A stretch of DNA of 64,000 nucleotides from Nocardioides seonyuensis (GTDB lineage: Bacteria; Actinomycetota; Actinomycetes; Propionibacteriales; Nocardioidaceae), in assembly GCF_004683965.1 (NCBI RefSeq), contig NZ_CP038436.1, forward strand, positions 3,038,001 through 3,102,000, in the 5' to 3' direction. Made by a program: the position numbers and the translations under genes. The notes under the pieces are model-generated. The model ran no database searches. It was not told the DNA's origin and saw only the letters and a program-made list of their open reading frames with translations. How positions within the stretch are numbered: the first letter of the stretch is position 1; each line of letters opens with the position of its first letter. Shown here in pieces: positions 8,761 to 17,417 of the stretch.

Positions 8761-10058
8761 GCCTCTCCTACGCCTGGCTGTTCGGGGCAGCCATCGTGCT
8801 GGTCCTGCTCGCCGGGTTGTTCTCCGCCGCCGACGCGGCCCTCGCGGGCTTCTCCCACGCCCGGGCCGAGGAGCTGCGCGAGGAGCGTCGGCCGGGCGGC
8901 AAGGCCCTGGTGCGGCTGCTCGACGACCCGGCCCGATCACTCAACACCGCGCTGCTGCTCCGGCTGCTCTGCGAGACCGCGGCGATCGTCCTCGTCGCAC
9001 TCTGGGTCCACGACCGGTTCGACGGTGCGTTCGTGCCTACGCTCCTGACCGCCACGGGCGCGATGCTGCTGGTGTCCTTCGTCGTCATCGGGGTCGCCCC
9101 GCGCACGCTCGGGCGCCAGCACGACGCCAAGGTCGCGCTCTTCTCGGCCGGTCCCATCGAGGCCATCACCACCGTGCTGGGCCCCATCCCGCGTCTCCTC
9201 ATCGCACTCGGCAACGCCATCACCCCCGGCCAGGGCTTCCGGGAGGGGCCGTTCTCCACCGAGACCGAGCTGCGCGAGCTGGTGGACCTGGCCGAGGCCT
9301 CTGCCGTGATCGAGTCCGGCGAGCGCAGGATGATCCACTCGGTCTTCGAGCTCGGCGACACGATCGCGCGCGAGGTGATGGTGCCGCGCCCCGACGTCGT
9401 CTACATCGAGCGCCACAAGAACCTGCGCCAGGCCCTCTCGCTGTTCCTGCGCAGCGGCTACTCCCGCATCCCGGTCGTGGACGACAACCTCGACGACATC
9501 GTCGGCATGGCCTACCTCAAGGACCTGGTCCGCCGCGACTTCGAGGCCCCCGACGTCGAGTTCACCCAGCGCGTCGACGAGGTCATGCGGCCGGTCCACT
9601 ACGTCCCGGAGTCCAAGCCGGTCGACGCCCTGCTCACCGAGCTGCAGGCCCGCCGCCAGCACATCGCGGTCGTGGTCGACGAGTACGGCGGTACCGCCGG
9701 GCTGGTCACCATCGAGGACGTCCTCGAGGAGATCGTCGGGGAGATCACCGACGAGTACGACGACGAGGAGGACGAGGTCACCCGGCTGGAGGGCGGCGTC
9801 GTCCGGGTGTCCTCGCGCTACCCCGTCGACGACCTGGACGAGATCGTCGGCATCGACGTGCACGACGAGGACGTCGACAGCGTCGGAGGACTCATGGCGA
9901 AGTTCCTCGGCAAGGTCCCTATCCCAGGCTCCGCGGTCGAGTGCCACGGTCTGCGGCTCGAGGCCGAGCGCGCCCGGGGTCGCCGCAACAAGGTGGAGAC
10001 CGTGCTCGTCAGCGTCCTCCCGTCCGCAGACGAGACGAAGCCGGAGGAACAACCATGA
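8757..10058 (+). CDS. CNNM/CorC (HlyC-CorC) family membrane protein with CBS domains
   Basis: A 433-residue protein. The CNNM (DUF21) membrane domain covers roughly residues 1-180 with about four hydrophobic segments, then ISSUES-like linker sequence, a CBS pair at about 200-330 ([37 protein letters not shown]) and a CorC/HlyC C-terminal domain. The family includes magnesium efflux and cation-handling proteins, although members are often annotated as hemolysins. The start was set at 8757 because it gives the ATGA overlap with ybeY and begins directly with the first membrane helix. It precedes the CDA-like gene with another ATGA overlap. Confidence 0.9.
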   Translation: MSLSYAWLFGAAIVLVLLAGLFSAADAALAGFSHARAEELREERRPGGKALVRLLDDPARSLNTALLLRLLCETAAIVLVALWVHDRFDGAFVPTLLTATGAMLLVSFVVIGVAPRTLGRQHDAKVALFSAGPIEAITTVLGPIPRLLIALGNAITPGQGFREGPFSTETELRELVDLAEASAVIESGERRMIHSVFELGDTIAREVMVPRPDVVYIERHKNLRQALSLFLRSGYSRIPVVDDNLDDIVGMAYLKDLVRRDFEAPDVEFTQRVDEVMRPVHYVPESKPVDALLTELQARRQHIAVVVDEYGGTAGLVTIEDVLEEIVGEITDEYDDEEDEVTRLEGGVVRVSSRYPVDDLDEIVGIDVHDEDVDSVGGLMAKFLGKVPIPGSAVECHGLRLEAERARGRRNKVETVLVSVLPSADETKPEEQP

Positions 10059-10393
10059 CCGATCTCTCGCCCGAGGACGCCAAGCTGGTGACCCTGGCCC
10101 GAGCCACCCGTGCCCGTGCCCGCTCCGTCGAGGGCGCTGCCGTGCGCGACCGGGACGGTCGCACCTACGCCGCCGCCTCGGTCGCCCTGCCCTCCCTGCG
10201 GCTGGCTGCGCTGGAGGCGTGCGTCGCCATGGCGGTCTCCTCCGGCGCCACCGGCCTGGAGGCCGCGGTCCTGCTGAGCGACGACGTCCAGGACGCCGCC
10301 GGCATCGACTCCGTGCGCGACTTCGCCGGTCACGGCGTCCCCGTCCACGTGGGAGACGCCCGGGGCGCGCTGAGCACGTCGCTGTTCACCTGA
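10055..10393 (+). CDS. Cytidine-deaminase-like protein lacking zinc ligands
   Basis: A 112-residue protein whose first 70 residues align by eye with cytidine deaminases (LVTLARATRARA, then DGRTYAAASVALPSLRLAALEACVAMAVSSG). The catalytic CAE motif is replaced by ALE, and no PCxxC zinc motif follows, so deaminase activity is very unlikely. The position between the CNNM gene and, further on, era matches a small conserved mycobacterial gene (Rv2365c by my recollection). It overlaps the CNNM gene by 4 bases. A role as a non-enzymatic partner of this RNA and ribosome-related block is only inference. Confidence 0.7.
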   Translation: MTDLSPEDAKLVTLARATRARARSVEGAAVRDRDGRTYAAASVALPSLRLAALEACVAMAVSSGATGLEAAVLLSDDVQDAAGIDSVRDFAGHGVPVHVGDARGALSTSLFT

Positions 10394-10424
10394 CAGCCAG
10401 CGCCCGCGTCGCTACCGTGGAGCG

Positions 10425-11783
10425 ATGCAGGCCGGGTGGACTGCCCACACCGATGCCGTGACCAGGCTCATGGAGTCCTACGCCACGTTGCCCGAGGGTG
10501 CCCCGGTCCGTCTGGCCAAGCCGACTTCCAACCTGTTCCGCGGCCGCGAGGACGCGTCGTACGCCCTGGACGTCTCGGGTCTGGGCGGAGTCATCGAGAT
10601 CGACGGCGACGTGGCCGAGGTGCAGGGCATGTGCACCTACGAGCGGCTGGTCGACGCCACGCTGCGGCACGGCCGGATCCCGATGGTCGTGCCGCAGCTG
10701 CGCACCATCACCCTCGGGGGCGCGGTCGCGGGTCTGGGCATCGAGGCCACCAGCTTCCGCAACGGGCTGCCCCACGAGTCCGTGATCGAGATGGACGTGC
10801 TGACCGGCTCGGGGACGCTGGTGACCACCAAGCCCGGCGACGCGCTCTTCGACGCCTTTCCCAACTCCTACGGCTCACTCGGCTACGCCATCAGGCTGCG
10901 CATCGAGCTCGAGCGGGTGCAGCCCTACGTCGAGCTGCGGCACGTGCCGTTCAGAAGTGCCGCGGATCTCTCGGTGGCGGTCTCGCAGATCGTCGACGCG
11001 GGGGAGTGGGACGGCGAGCGCGTGGACGGCCTCGACGGGGTCGCGTTCGAGCCGGGCGACCTCCGCCTGACCCTCGCCCGCTGGACCGACCGGACCGGCC
11101 CCACCAGCGACTACACCGGGCAGCAGGTCTACTACCGCTCCGTGCGCGAGCGTGCCACCGACCGGCTCACCATCGACGACTACCTGTGGCGCTGGGACAC
11201 CGACTGGTTCTGGTGCTCGCGCGCGTTCGGTGCCCAGCACCCCGTCGTACGACGCCTGTGGCCCCGGCGCTGGCGGCGCTCGGACGTCTACTCCAGGCTG
11301 GTCGCGCTCGACCGCCGCTGGCGGGTCGGAGAGCGGCTCGACCGTCTCGCCGGTCGGCCGCAGGCCGAGCGAGTGGTGCAGGACGTGGAGGTGCCCGTCG
11401 ACTTGCTGGCGCAGTTCCTGTCGTGGTTCGACGCCGAGGTGGGCCTCAGGCCCGTGTGGCTGTGCCCACTGGTGACGCGGCGTGCGAGCAGCGACCGTCC
11501 CTGGTCGTCCTACCCCCTCCGGTCGGGCACGACCTACGTCAACGTCGGGTTCTGGGGCAACGTCGCAGTGGGGCCGCAGGCACCGCTCTCGCCGCGCAAC
11601 CGGGCGATCGAGGCGAAGGTCGAGGAGCTGGGCGGCCACAAGTCGCTCTACTCCGAGGCGTTCTACGACCGTGAGACCTTCGACCGGTTGTACGGCGTGG
11701 AGACCCTGACCGAGGTCAGGCGGGAGCACGATCCCGACGGTCGCCTGACGGACCTCTACTCGAAGGTGGTGGGCCACCGGTGA
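10425..11783 (+). CDS. bfaA: FAD-linked oxidoreductase, likely 10-methyl fatty acid reductase (BfaA/TmsA-like)
   Basis: A 452-residue FAD-binding enzyme of the PCMH/VAO type. The flavin-binding region lies around residues 80-140 (PQLRTITLGGAVAGLGIE, NGLPHESVIEMDVLTG). It overlaps the following cyclopropane-synthase-family methyltransferase as GTGA. In actinobacteria this pair makes tuberculostearic-type 10-methyl branched acids: the methyltransferase produces a 10-methylene intermediate from oleoyl-phospholipid and the flavoenzyme reduces it. Such acids are typical of Nocardioides membranes. TACCGT at 10413-10418 lies 6 bases before the ATG, suggesting a leaderless start. The functional call rests on the pairing and remembered family features. 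Confidence 0.72.
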   Translation: MQAGWTAHTDAVTRLMESYATLPEGAPVRLAKPTSNLFRGREDASYALDVSGLGGVIEIDGDVAEVQGMCTYERLVDATLRHGRIPMVVPQLRTITLGGAVAGLGIEATSFRNGLPHESVIEMDVLTGSGTLVTTKPGDALFDAFPNSYGSLGYAIRLRIELERVQPYVELRHVPFRSAADLSVAVSQIVDAGEWDGERVDGLDGVAFEPGDLRLTLARWTDRTGPTSDYTGQQVYYRSVRERATDRLTIDDYLWRWDTDWFWCSRAFGAQHPVVRRLWPRRWRRSDVYSRLVALDRRWRVGERLDRLAGRPQAERVVQDVEVPVDLLAQFLSWFDAEVGLRPVWLCPLVTRRASSDRPWSSYPLRSGTTYVNVGFWGNVAVGPQAPLSPRNRAIEAKVEELGGHKSLYSEAFYDRETFDRLYGVETLTEVRREHDPDGRLTDLYSKVVGHR

Positions 11784-13063
11784 TCTTCTTCCAGGCGCTC
11801 AGCATCGGTGAGGCCGTGTCGAGACTCATGCGTGAGGATCTTCCGGCCCGGTTCACCGCCTACGACGGCAGTTCGGCCGGGGCCAAGGACGCGCCCATCG
11901 GCTTCCACCTGCGCAACGAGCGCGGTCTCAGGTACCTCGTGACGGCTCCTGGCGACCTCGGCCTCACGCGTGCCTACGTCAGCGGCGACCTCGACATCAG
12001 CGGTGTGCATCCAGGTGACCCCTACGAGGCGATCGCCCTGCTCAAGGGCGAGACCGCCCACCGGATGCCGTCCGCCTCCGACATCGTCGCGGCCGTGCGG
12101 GCACTGAACCTCCACAACCTGGTGCCTCCGAGCCCGCCGCCCCAGGAGCACCTGCCGCGGTGGCGCCGCGCGGCGGAGGGACTCCGGCACTCGTTCCAGC
12201 GGGACGCCGAGGCGATCCAGCACCACTACGACGTCTCGAACCGGTTCTACGAGCTGGTGCTGGGCCCGACGATGGCCTACACGTGTGCGCTCTACGAGCG
12301 GCCCGAGGCAACGCTCGAGGAGGCCCAGGTCGCCAAGTTCGACCTGGTGTGCCGCAAGCTCGCGCTCGAACCGGGCCAGAGCCTCCTCGACGTCGGGTGC
12401 GGGTGGGGAACCATGGTCCTGCACGCCGCCCGGGAGTACGGCGTCCGTGCCCTGGGGGTCACGCTCTCGCTCGAGCAGGCGCAGTGGGCCAAGGAGGCCA
12501 TCGACCGCGAGGGCCTCTCTGACCTGGCCGAGGTCCGGCACCTCGACTACCGCGACGTCGTCGAGACCGGCTTCGACGCGGTGAGCTCGATCGGGCTGAC
12601 CGAGCACGTCGGCGTTCGCCACTACGCCAACTACTTCACGCACCTGCGCCACCGGCTCAAGCCGGGCGGGCGCCTGCTCAACCACTCGATCACCCGACCC
12701 CACAACGGCCACCAGGAGACGGGTGCGTTCATCGACCGCTACGTCTTCCCCGACGGGGAGCTGATCGGGTCGGGCACGATCATCTCGGCCGCCCAGGACA
12801 TCGGGCTGGAGGTGCAGCACGCAGAGAACCTCCGGGGGCACTACGCACTCACCCTGGCCGAGTGGAGCCGCAACCTCGTCGAGCACTGGGACGAGTGCGT
12901 CGCGGAGGTCGGGGAGGGCAGGGCGCGCGTCTGGGGGCTCTACCTCGCCGGCTCGCGCTACGGCTTCGAGCACGGCGAGGTCGAGCTGCACCAGGTGCTC
13001 GCCACCCGCGAGGGTCCGCAGGGGCCCGCCGAGTTCCCCCTCCGGCCCGACTGGACCACCTAG
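11780..13063 (+). CDS. bfaB: Cyclopropane-fatty-acid-synthase family methyltransferase, likely 10-methylene fatty acid synthase (BfaB/TmsB-like)
   Basis: A 427-residue SAM-dependent enzyme with a roughly 145-residue N-terminal domain, then the CFA synthase core. Visible motifs are HHYD (148-151), the YTCALYERP segment with the conserved Cys169, and the SAM glycine loop LLDVGCGWG (202-210). CFA-family enzymes methylate the double bond of membrane phospholipid acyl chains. Coupled by a GTGA overlap to the FAD-linked reductase, it most likely makes the 10-methylene precursor rather than a cyclopropane. Its stop and that of the convergent cobC-like gene share the palindrome CTAG, leaving no room for a terminator. 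Confidence 0.78.
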   Translation: MIFFQALSIGEAVSRLMREDLPARFTAYDGSSAGAKDAPIGFHLRNERGLRYLVTAPGDLGLTRAYVSGDLDISGVHPGDPYEAIALLKGETAHRMPSASDIVAAVRALNLHNLVPPSPPPQEHLPRWRRAAEGLRHSFQRDAEAIQHHYDVSNRFYELVLGPTMAYTCALYERPEATLEEAQVAKFDLVCRKLALEPGQSLLDVGCGWGTMVLHAAREYGVRALGVTLSLEQAQWAKEAIDREGLSDLAEVRHLDYRDVVETGFDAVSSIGLTEHVGVRHYANYFTHLRHRLKPGGRLLNHSITRPHNGHQETGAFIDRYVFPDGELIGSGTIISAAQDIGLEVQHAENLRGHYALTLAEWSRNLVEHWDECVAEVGEGRARVWGLYLAGSRYGFEHGEVELHQVLATREGPQGPAEFPLRPDWTT

Positions 13064-14085
13064 ACCGCCAGCACCTGCTGCAGGGAATGCAGGACCCTGC
13101 GTCGAACCGTCGCGTCAGGGACGACCGCGGTGCGCACGTAGCGGGCGTCCAGGCCGGGGAACGTCTCGCACCGCCGCACGGCCAGGCCGCGCGCCAGCAG
13201 CTGCTGCCGGAGGTCGGGCCGGGGTCCACGGAGCAGCAGGAAGTTCGCGGGGGAGGCCCAGACCTGCAGGGGGAGCCGGCTCAGCCCGGCCAGCATGTCC
13301 TGCCGGTCCAGGGCCACGGCCTCGGCCCGCTGCCTGCGCTCGGCCTCGGCGCTGCTGGCCAGGACGACCGCCCGGATGGCCGGGGAGCTGACCGGCCACG
13401 GCTGTCGTACGGCGTCGAGTCGAGCCAGCACCGCCGGGTAGCCGAGGATGTAGCCCACCCGAAGGCCGGCGAGGCCCCAGAGCTTGGTGAGGCTGCGCAG
13501 GCACAGCACCCCCGGAAGGTCGAGACCGGCCAACCCCTCGGCGTCCGTGGGCTCAGGAAGGAAGTCGGCGAACGACTCGTCGACGAGGACGGTCCGGCCC
13601 GGTCGGGTGAGCCCAGCGATGGTGTCGGCCGCCTCGTGGCGCCCGGTGGGGTTGTCCGGCCGGCCCAGCACCACGAGGTCGGCCGCGTCGGGCACCGCGT
13701 CGGGATCGAGCCTGAAGTCCTCCTCGGGTCGTCTGCTCACACGCACCACCTCGATCCCCGCACCGCGGAGGGCGGCCTCGGGTGCGGTGAAGGACGGGTG
13801 GACGCACGCCGCCAGACGGGGACGCAGCGCCTGCGCGACGAGCCAGAACGCCTCGGCCGCACCGTGGGTCAGCAGGCAGTGCGTGGTGGGCACGCCGTGG
13901 CGGCCGGCCGCGGCAGCCAGGCCCGGTGACGGGTCGGGGTAGGCCGCCAGGTCGGCCTCCGCGATCCCGGCGGCGAGCCAGGCGGGCGGCCCGGGCAGCA
14001 CGTTGACCGCGAGGTCCACGGCTCCGCGGGGCACCTGCCGGTCGCCGTGGTCTGCCAGGTCGACTGCCTCAGTAGTCGATGCCAC
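13060..14085 (-). CDS. cobC: CobC-like PLP-dependent aminotransferase (Rv2231c family; threonine-phosphate decarboxylase-like)
   Basis: A 341-residue fold-type I PLP enzyme related to histidinol-phosphate aminotransferase. It has NPTG (145-148), VDESF with Asp169, and SLTKLWG carrying the PLP lysine Lys201. In cobalamin clusters such proteins are assigned to making or handling the aminopropanol phosphate arm that CobD attaches. Start: GTG 14085 overlaps the end of cobO by 17 bases and gives the normal family length. An in-frame upstream extension to 14241 lies wholly over cobO and is rejected. It is the last gene of the riboswitch-controlled B12 operon. Confidence 0.75.
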   Translation of the reverse strand: MASTTEAVDLADHGDRQVPRGAVDLAVNVLPGPPAWLAAGIAEADLAAYPDPSPGLAAAAGRHGVPTTHCLLTHGAAEAFWLVAQALRPRLAACVHPSFTAPEAALRGAGIEVVRVSRRPEEDFRLDPDAVPDAADLVVLGRPDNPTGRHEAADTIAGLTRPGRTVLVDESFADFLPEPTDAEGLAGLDLPGVLCLRSLTKLWGLAGLRVGYILGYPAVLARLDAVRQPWPVSSPAIRAVVLASSAEAERRQRAEAVALDRQDMLAGLSRLPLQVWASPANFLLLRGPRPDLRQQLLARGLAVRRCETFPGLDARYVRTAVVPDATVRRRVLHSLQQVLAV

Positions 14086-14665
14086 GGCGGGCGCGCACCC
14101 CTGTCTCGTAGGCGTGCTTGACCTTGCGCATCTCGGTGACGGTGTCCGCGAGCTCGACCAGCTCGTCGGGGGCGTTCCGCCCGGTGCAGAAGACGTAGGT
14201 CTGCGGCGAGCGCTCGCGGATCGAGGAACAGACCGCCTCACCGTCGAGCCAGCCGTAGTTGACGGGATACGTCACTTCGTCGAGCACCACGAGCCGGTAG
14301 CGACCCGAACGCAGGGCCTCGTCCGCGGCGTGCCACGCCTCCTGGGCGACGGCAGCGGACCGGCCGAGGTCGTCGGACTCCCACGTGAAGCCGTCACCGA
14401 TCGTCCACCAGTCGACGCCCAGGCTGCGCGCGACCTTCTCCTCGCCCACGTGCCACTTGCCCGACTTCATGAACTGGATCACGCAGACCGGCCACTCCCG
14501 GGCCACGGCCCGCATCACCGTCCCGAACGCGGCGGTCGACTTGCCCTTCCCGTCGCCGGTGTTGACCAGGACGATCGAGTCGACGTCGCGGCGCTCGGGA
14601 CGTGGCCGGTCGTGAGCAGGCAGTGGTTGACGCGCGGGCGCCTGTGCGGGCTGGTCGGTGGTCAT
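14069..14665 (-). CDS. cobO: Corrinoid adenosyltransferase CobO
   Basis: A 198-residue CobA/CobO/BtuR-type ATP:cob(I)alamin adenosyltransferase. The P-loop is GDGKGKST (37-44), followed by AAFGTVMRA, VIQFMKSGKW and LVVLDEV. It transfers the adenosyl group of ATP to reduced cobalt. The N-terminal 28 residues are Pro/Arg-rich and probably disordered. The ATG overlaps the end of cobD as ATGA. With the transporter upstream, it can both complete synthesis and adenosylate salvaged corrinoids. Length is typical. Confidence 0.93.
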   Translation of the reverse strand: MTTDQPAQAPARQPLPAHDRPRPERRDVDSIVLVNTGDGKGKSTAAFGTVMRAVAREWPVCVIQFMKSGKWHVGEEKVARSLGVDWWTIGDGFTWESDDLGRSAAVAQEAWHAADEALRSGRYRLVVLDEVTYPVNYGWLDGEAVCSSIRERSPQTYVFCTGRNAPDELVELADTVTEMRKVKHAYETGVRARRGIDY

Positions 14666-15589
14666 CGTTCTCCTTCGGGTGGTGGGTCGTGGCGCAGGTG
14701 GAGCAGGTGGACGGCCCGGGCAGCCAGCGCGCCGGCGACGGCGGCAGCGAGCGCGGTGCGCCGGACCCGGCGCAACGCGTCCCGGAGGTGCGTGGGCCCC
14801 GGCGTTGCTCCCGTGTCGTGCAGCACCCAGGAGCCACGCTTGCGCAGCCGCAGGTCGCCGGCGAGGGCCAGCGCCGCCATGGGCCAGCCCGAGTTGGGCG
14901 AAGGGGTGCGCGCGGCCTGATGGCGCAGGTCGCGCCACCTGCGAGGGTCCGGAAGGAGCAGGGCCGCGGTGAGGCGTGCCGGCAGCAGGTTGAGCACGTC
15001 GTCGGCTCGCGCGGCGACCTTGCCGGCGTGCTCCCACCGTGGCGTCCGATAGCCCCAGCAGGCGTCGGCGGTGTTGGAGAACCGGTAGACCGTGGCGCCC
15101 GGCAGCCCCGCGACGACGTACCAGAAGAGGGGCGCGACGACCGAGTCCGACAGGTTCTCCGAGAGCGACTCCAATGCGGCCTCCCTCACCTCGTCGGGCG
15201 AGAGGTTGCTGGCGTCACGGCTGACGATGCGTGCGAGGGCCGCTCGGCCGGGCTCGACCCCCTGCACGAGCGCGGTCTCCACGGCGGCCACCTCGGTCAG
15301 GAGGAGCCGGACCGAGAGCATCGGCCACAGTGCGGTCCCGCGTGCCAGGGGCCGCAGCGCAGGGGGGGAGCCTGCCGATCACGGACTCTGCCGCGAGCGC
15401 TGCACCGAGCGTCACGGCGGCGCCGGCCACCCACGCGGCCCCGCCGGCGAGCAGTGCCCTGGCCGGTGGTGACGCGGGTACGACGTCCCCTGCGGCAGCG
15501 AGGTAGCGCCCGGCCCAGGCGACCGGGTGGAGGCGCAGTGGCGGTTCGGCGAGCGTGGCGTCGAGGCCCCAGGCGACCAGGATGCTCAT
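14662..15589 (-). pseudogene. cobD: Adenosylcobinamide-phosphate synthase CobD/CbiB, frameshifted in this sequence
   Basis: CobD/CbiB is a membrane protein that joins adenosylcobyric acid to the aminopropanol arm. The first about 75 residues (MSILVAWGLDATLAEPPLRL onwards, with the early LHPVAWAG motif) are in one frame. The rest (from ALRPLARGTALWPMLSVRLL through SENLSDSVVAPLFWYV and NTADACWGYR) is in the next. The switch coincides with a run of seven G on the plus strand (15362-15368); six would restore one 308-residue protein. Total length 928 is one more than a multiple of three. ATGA overlaps with both neighbours are intact, and no other decay is visible, so a one-base sequence error or slippage is likelier than an old pseudogene. 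Confidence 0.85.
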
Positions 15590-16365
15590 GCACCGGAGCC
15601 GACCGGGATCACGGCAGGACCGCTCGGGCGTGGGACCACCTCGACCCGGGCGTCGTACACGCCACGGAGGAGGGGTTCGGCCAGCACCTCGCCGGGCCGG
15701 GCGTCCACGACCACCCGACCCTGCTCGAGCAGGACCATGCGGTCGGCGTAGTGGCCCGCGAGGGTGAGGTCGTGCATGGCGGCGACGACAGCGAGATCCT
15801 GCTCGCGCTGAAGGCCGGCCACCAGGTCGAGGACGTCCTGCTGGTGGCCGAGGTCGAGGGCGCTCGTGGGCTCGTCGAGCAGCAGGACCCGGGGTTCCTG
15901 GGCCAGTGCGCGGCCGAGGACCACTCGTTGCAGCTCGCCCCCGGAGAGGGTCGCGGCGGGACGTCCGGCCAGGTCGGTGAGGTGGAGGCGGACGAGCAGG
16001 TGCTCCACGAGGTCCCGGTCGCGGGCCGTCTCCGATCCCCAGCGGCTGCGGTGTGGAGTCCGACCCAGTGCGACCAGCTCGCGCACGCTGAAGCCCTCGG
16101 GCACGACGGGCTGCTGGGGCATCAGCGCGACGACCCGGGACATCCGTCGGCGCGAGGTCGACCCCGGGTCCAGGCCTGCCACCCGCAACCGGCCCCCGGC
16201 CCGCACCAGGCCGGCCAGGGCGTGGAGGAGGCTGGTCTTCCCGGCCCCGTTGGGTCCGACCACTGCCAGCCACTCGCCGGCGGCGAGGTCCAGGTCGACG
16301 TCCTGCAGCACGCGGCGCCCGGACCTGCTCACCGAGACGGCCCGCACCTCGACCACCGTGCTCAT
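15586..16365 (-). CDS. btuD: ABC transporter ATP-binding protein, BtuD/FecE family (probable cobalamin import)
   Basis: A 259-residue ATPase with Walker A GPNGAGKTS near residue 38, signature LSGGELQRV, Walker B LLLDEPTSALDL and an H-loop MHDLTLA. It belongs to the FecE/BtuD group serving metal-chelate importers. ATGA overlaps join it to the permease upstream and cobD downstream. A cobalamin riboswitch heads the operon, so the cargo is most likely a corrinoid rather than an iron chelate; a cobalt chelate cannot be excluded from sequence alone. Confidence 0.85.
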   Translation of the reverse strand: MSTVVEVRAVSVSRSGRRVLQDVDLDLAAGEWLAVVGPNGAGKTSLLHALAGLVRAGGRLRVAGLDPGSTSRRRMSRVVALMPQQPVVPEGFSVRELVALGRTPHRSRWGSETARDRDLVEHLLVRLHLTDLAGRPAATLSGGELQRVVLGRALAQEPRVLLLDEPTSALDLGHQQDVLDLVAGLQREQDLAVVAAMHDLTLAGHYADRMVLLEQGRVVVDARPGEVLAEPLLRGVYDARVEVVPRPSGPAVIPVGSGA

Positions 16366-17414
16366 GCTGCCGCCCGGTTGCGGCGGAGCACGACGAGGAA
16401 GAAGGGCGCGCCGACGACCGCGGTGACGACCCCGATCGGCACCTCCGCAGGAGCCAGGGCCGAGCGGGCGGCGATGTCCGAGAGCACCACGAAGGCTGCA
16501 CCGAGCAGGAGGGCCATCGGGACGAGGGTGCGGTGCGATGCCCCGAAGAGCAGGCGGACCGCGTGCGGGACGACGACGCCGACGAACCCGATGAGGCCGC
16601 TGACGCTGACCACGGCGGCAGTGCCCAGGGTCGCTGCCAGGACGAGGACCAGGCGCACCCGAGCGGGGTCGATGCCCAGGCTGGCGGCCTCGACGTCGCC
16701 GACGGCAAGCACGTCGAGGGCGCGACGGTGCAGCAGGATGACGCCGCACGAGACGAGCACGTAGGGCAGCACGAGCAGCACGTCGGACCACCCGTCCGTG
16801 CTGAGACGGCCCATCATCCAGGAGTACACCGCCAGCAGTGAGTCGTCGTACCGCTGCTGGACGAAGCTCTGCAGGGCGTTGAAGAAGGCCGCCACGGCGA
16901 CTCCGGCGAGCACGATCGCGACCGCCCCGCCCTCGCCGCCCACGCTGCTGCCGAGGACGTACGTCGCCGCGACGCCGAGCAGGCCGCCACCGAACGCGAG
17001 CAGGGGGATGTCGAACGGACCAAGGCTGCCGCCCGACACGATGCCGAGCGTGGCGCCCAGGCCCGCGCCGCTGGACACGCCCAGCAGGTAGGGGTCGGCC
17101 AAGGGGTTGCGGAACGCGCCCTGGTAGGCGGCGCCGGCGCTCGCCAGGGTGGCTCCCACCAGGGCGCCGAGCACCACACGCGGCAGTCGGATCTGCCAGA
17201 GGATCGCCTGCTGCGTGGGAGTCAGCCCCGAGTCGACTGACACCAGCGGGAGGGCGTCGACGAGCTCGGCGAGGACGCCCCGCGACGTCAGGCCCGCGGG
17301 ACCGACGAGAGCACCGGCCAGCGCCGCCGCCAGCGCGACAGCGCTGGCGGCGACGAAGCCGGGGACCCGCAGCCGAGGGGGGCTGGCGACCGCCGTCACG
17401 GCGAGGTCACCCAC
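16362..17414 (-). CDS. btuC: ABC transporter permease, FecCD/BtuC family (probable cobalamin import)
   Basis: A 350-residue polytopic permease with FecCD landmarks: QQAILWQIRLPRVVLGALVG near residue 67, GAAYQGAFRNPLADPYLLG, SGAGLGA, and GLIGFVGVVVPHAVRLLFG towards the end. The last of these is the loop that docks the ATPase. About ten hydrophobic segments are visible. GTG 17414 is used as start; it lies 3 bases after the binding-protein stop. It forms the channel of the B12-riboswitch transporter. Confidence 0.87.
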   Translation of the reverse strand: MGDLAVTAVASPPRLRVPGFVAASAVALAAALAGALVGPAGLTSRGVLAELVDALPLVSVDSGLTPTQQAILWQIRLPRVVLGALVGATLASAGAAYQGAFRNPLADPYLLGVSSGAGLGATLGIVSGGSLGPFDIPLLAFGGGLLGVAATYVLGSSVGGEGGAVAIVLAGVAVAAFFNALQSFVQQRYDDSLLAVYSWMMGRLSTDGWSDVLLVLPYVLVSCGVILLHRRALDVLAVGDVEAASLGIDPARVRLVLVLAATLGTAAVVSVSGLIGFVGVVVPHAVRLLFGASHRTLVPMALLLGAAFVVLSDIAARSALAPAEVPIGVVTAVVGAPFFLVVLRRNRAAA

Positions 17415-17417
17415 GGG

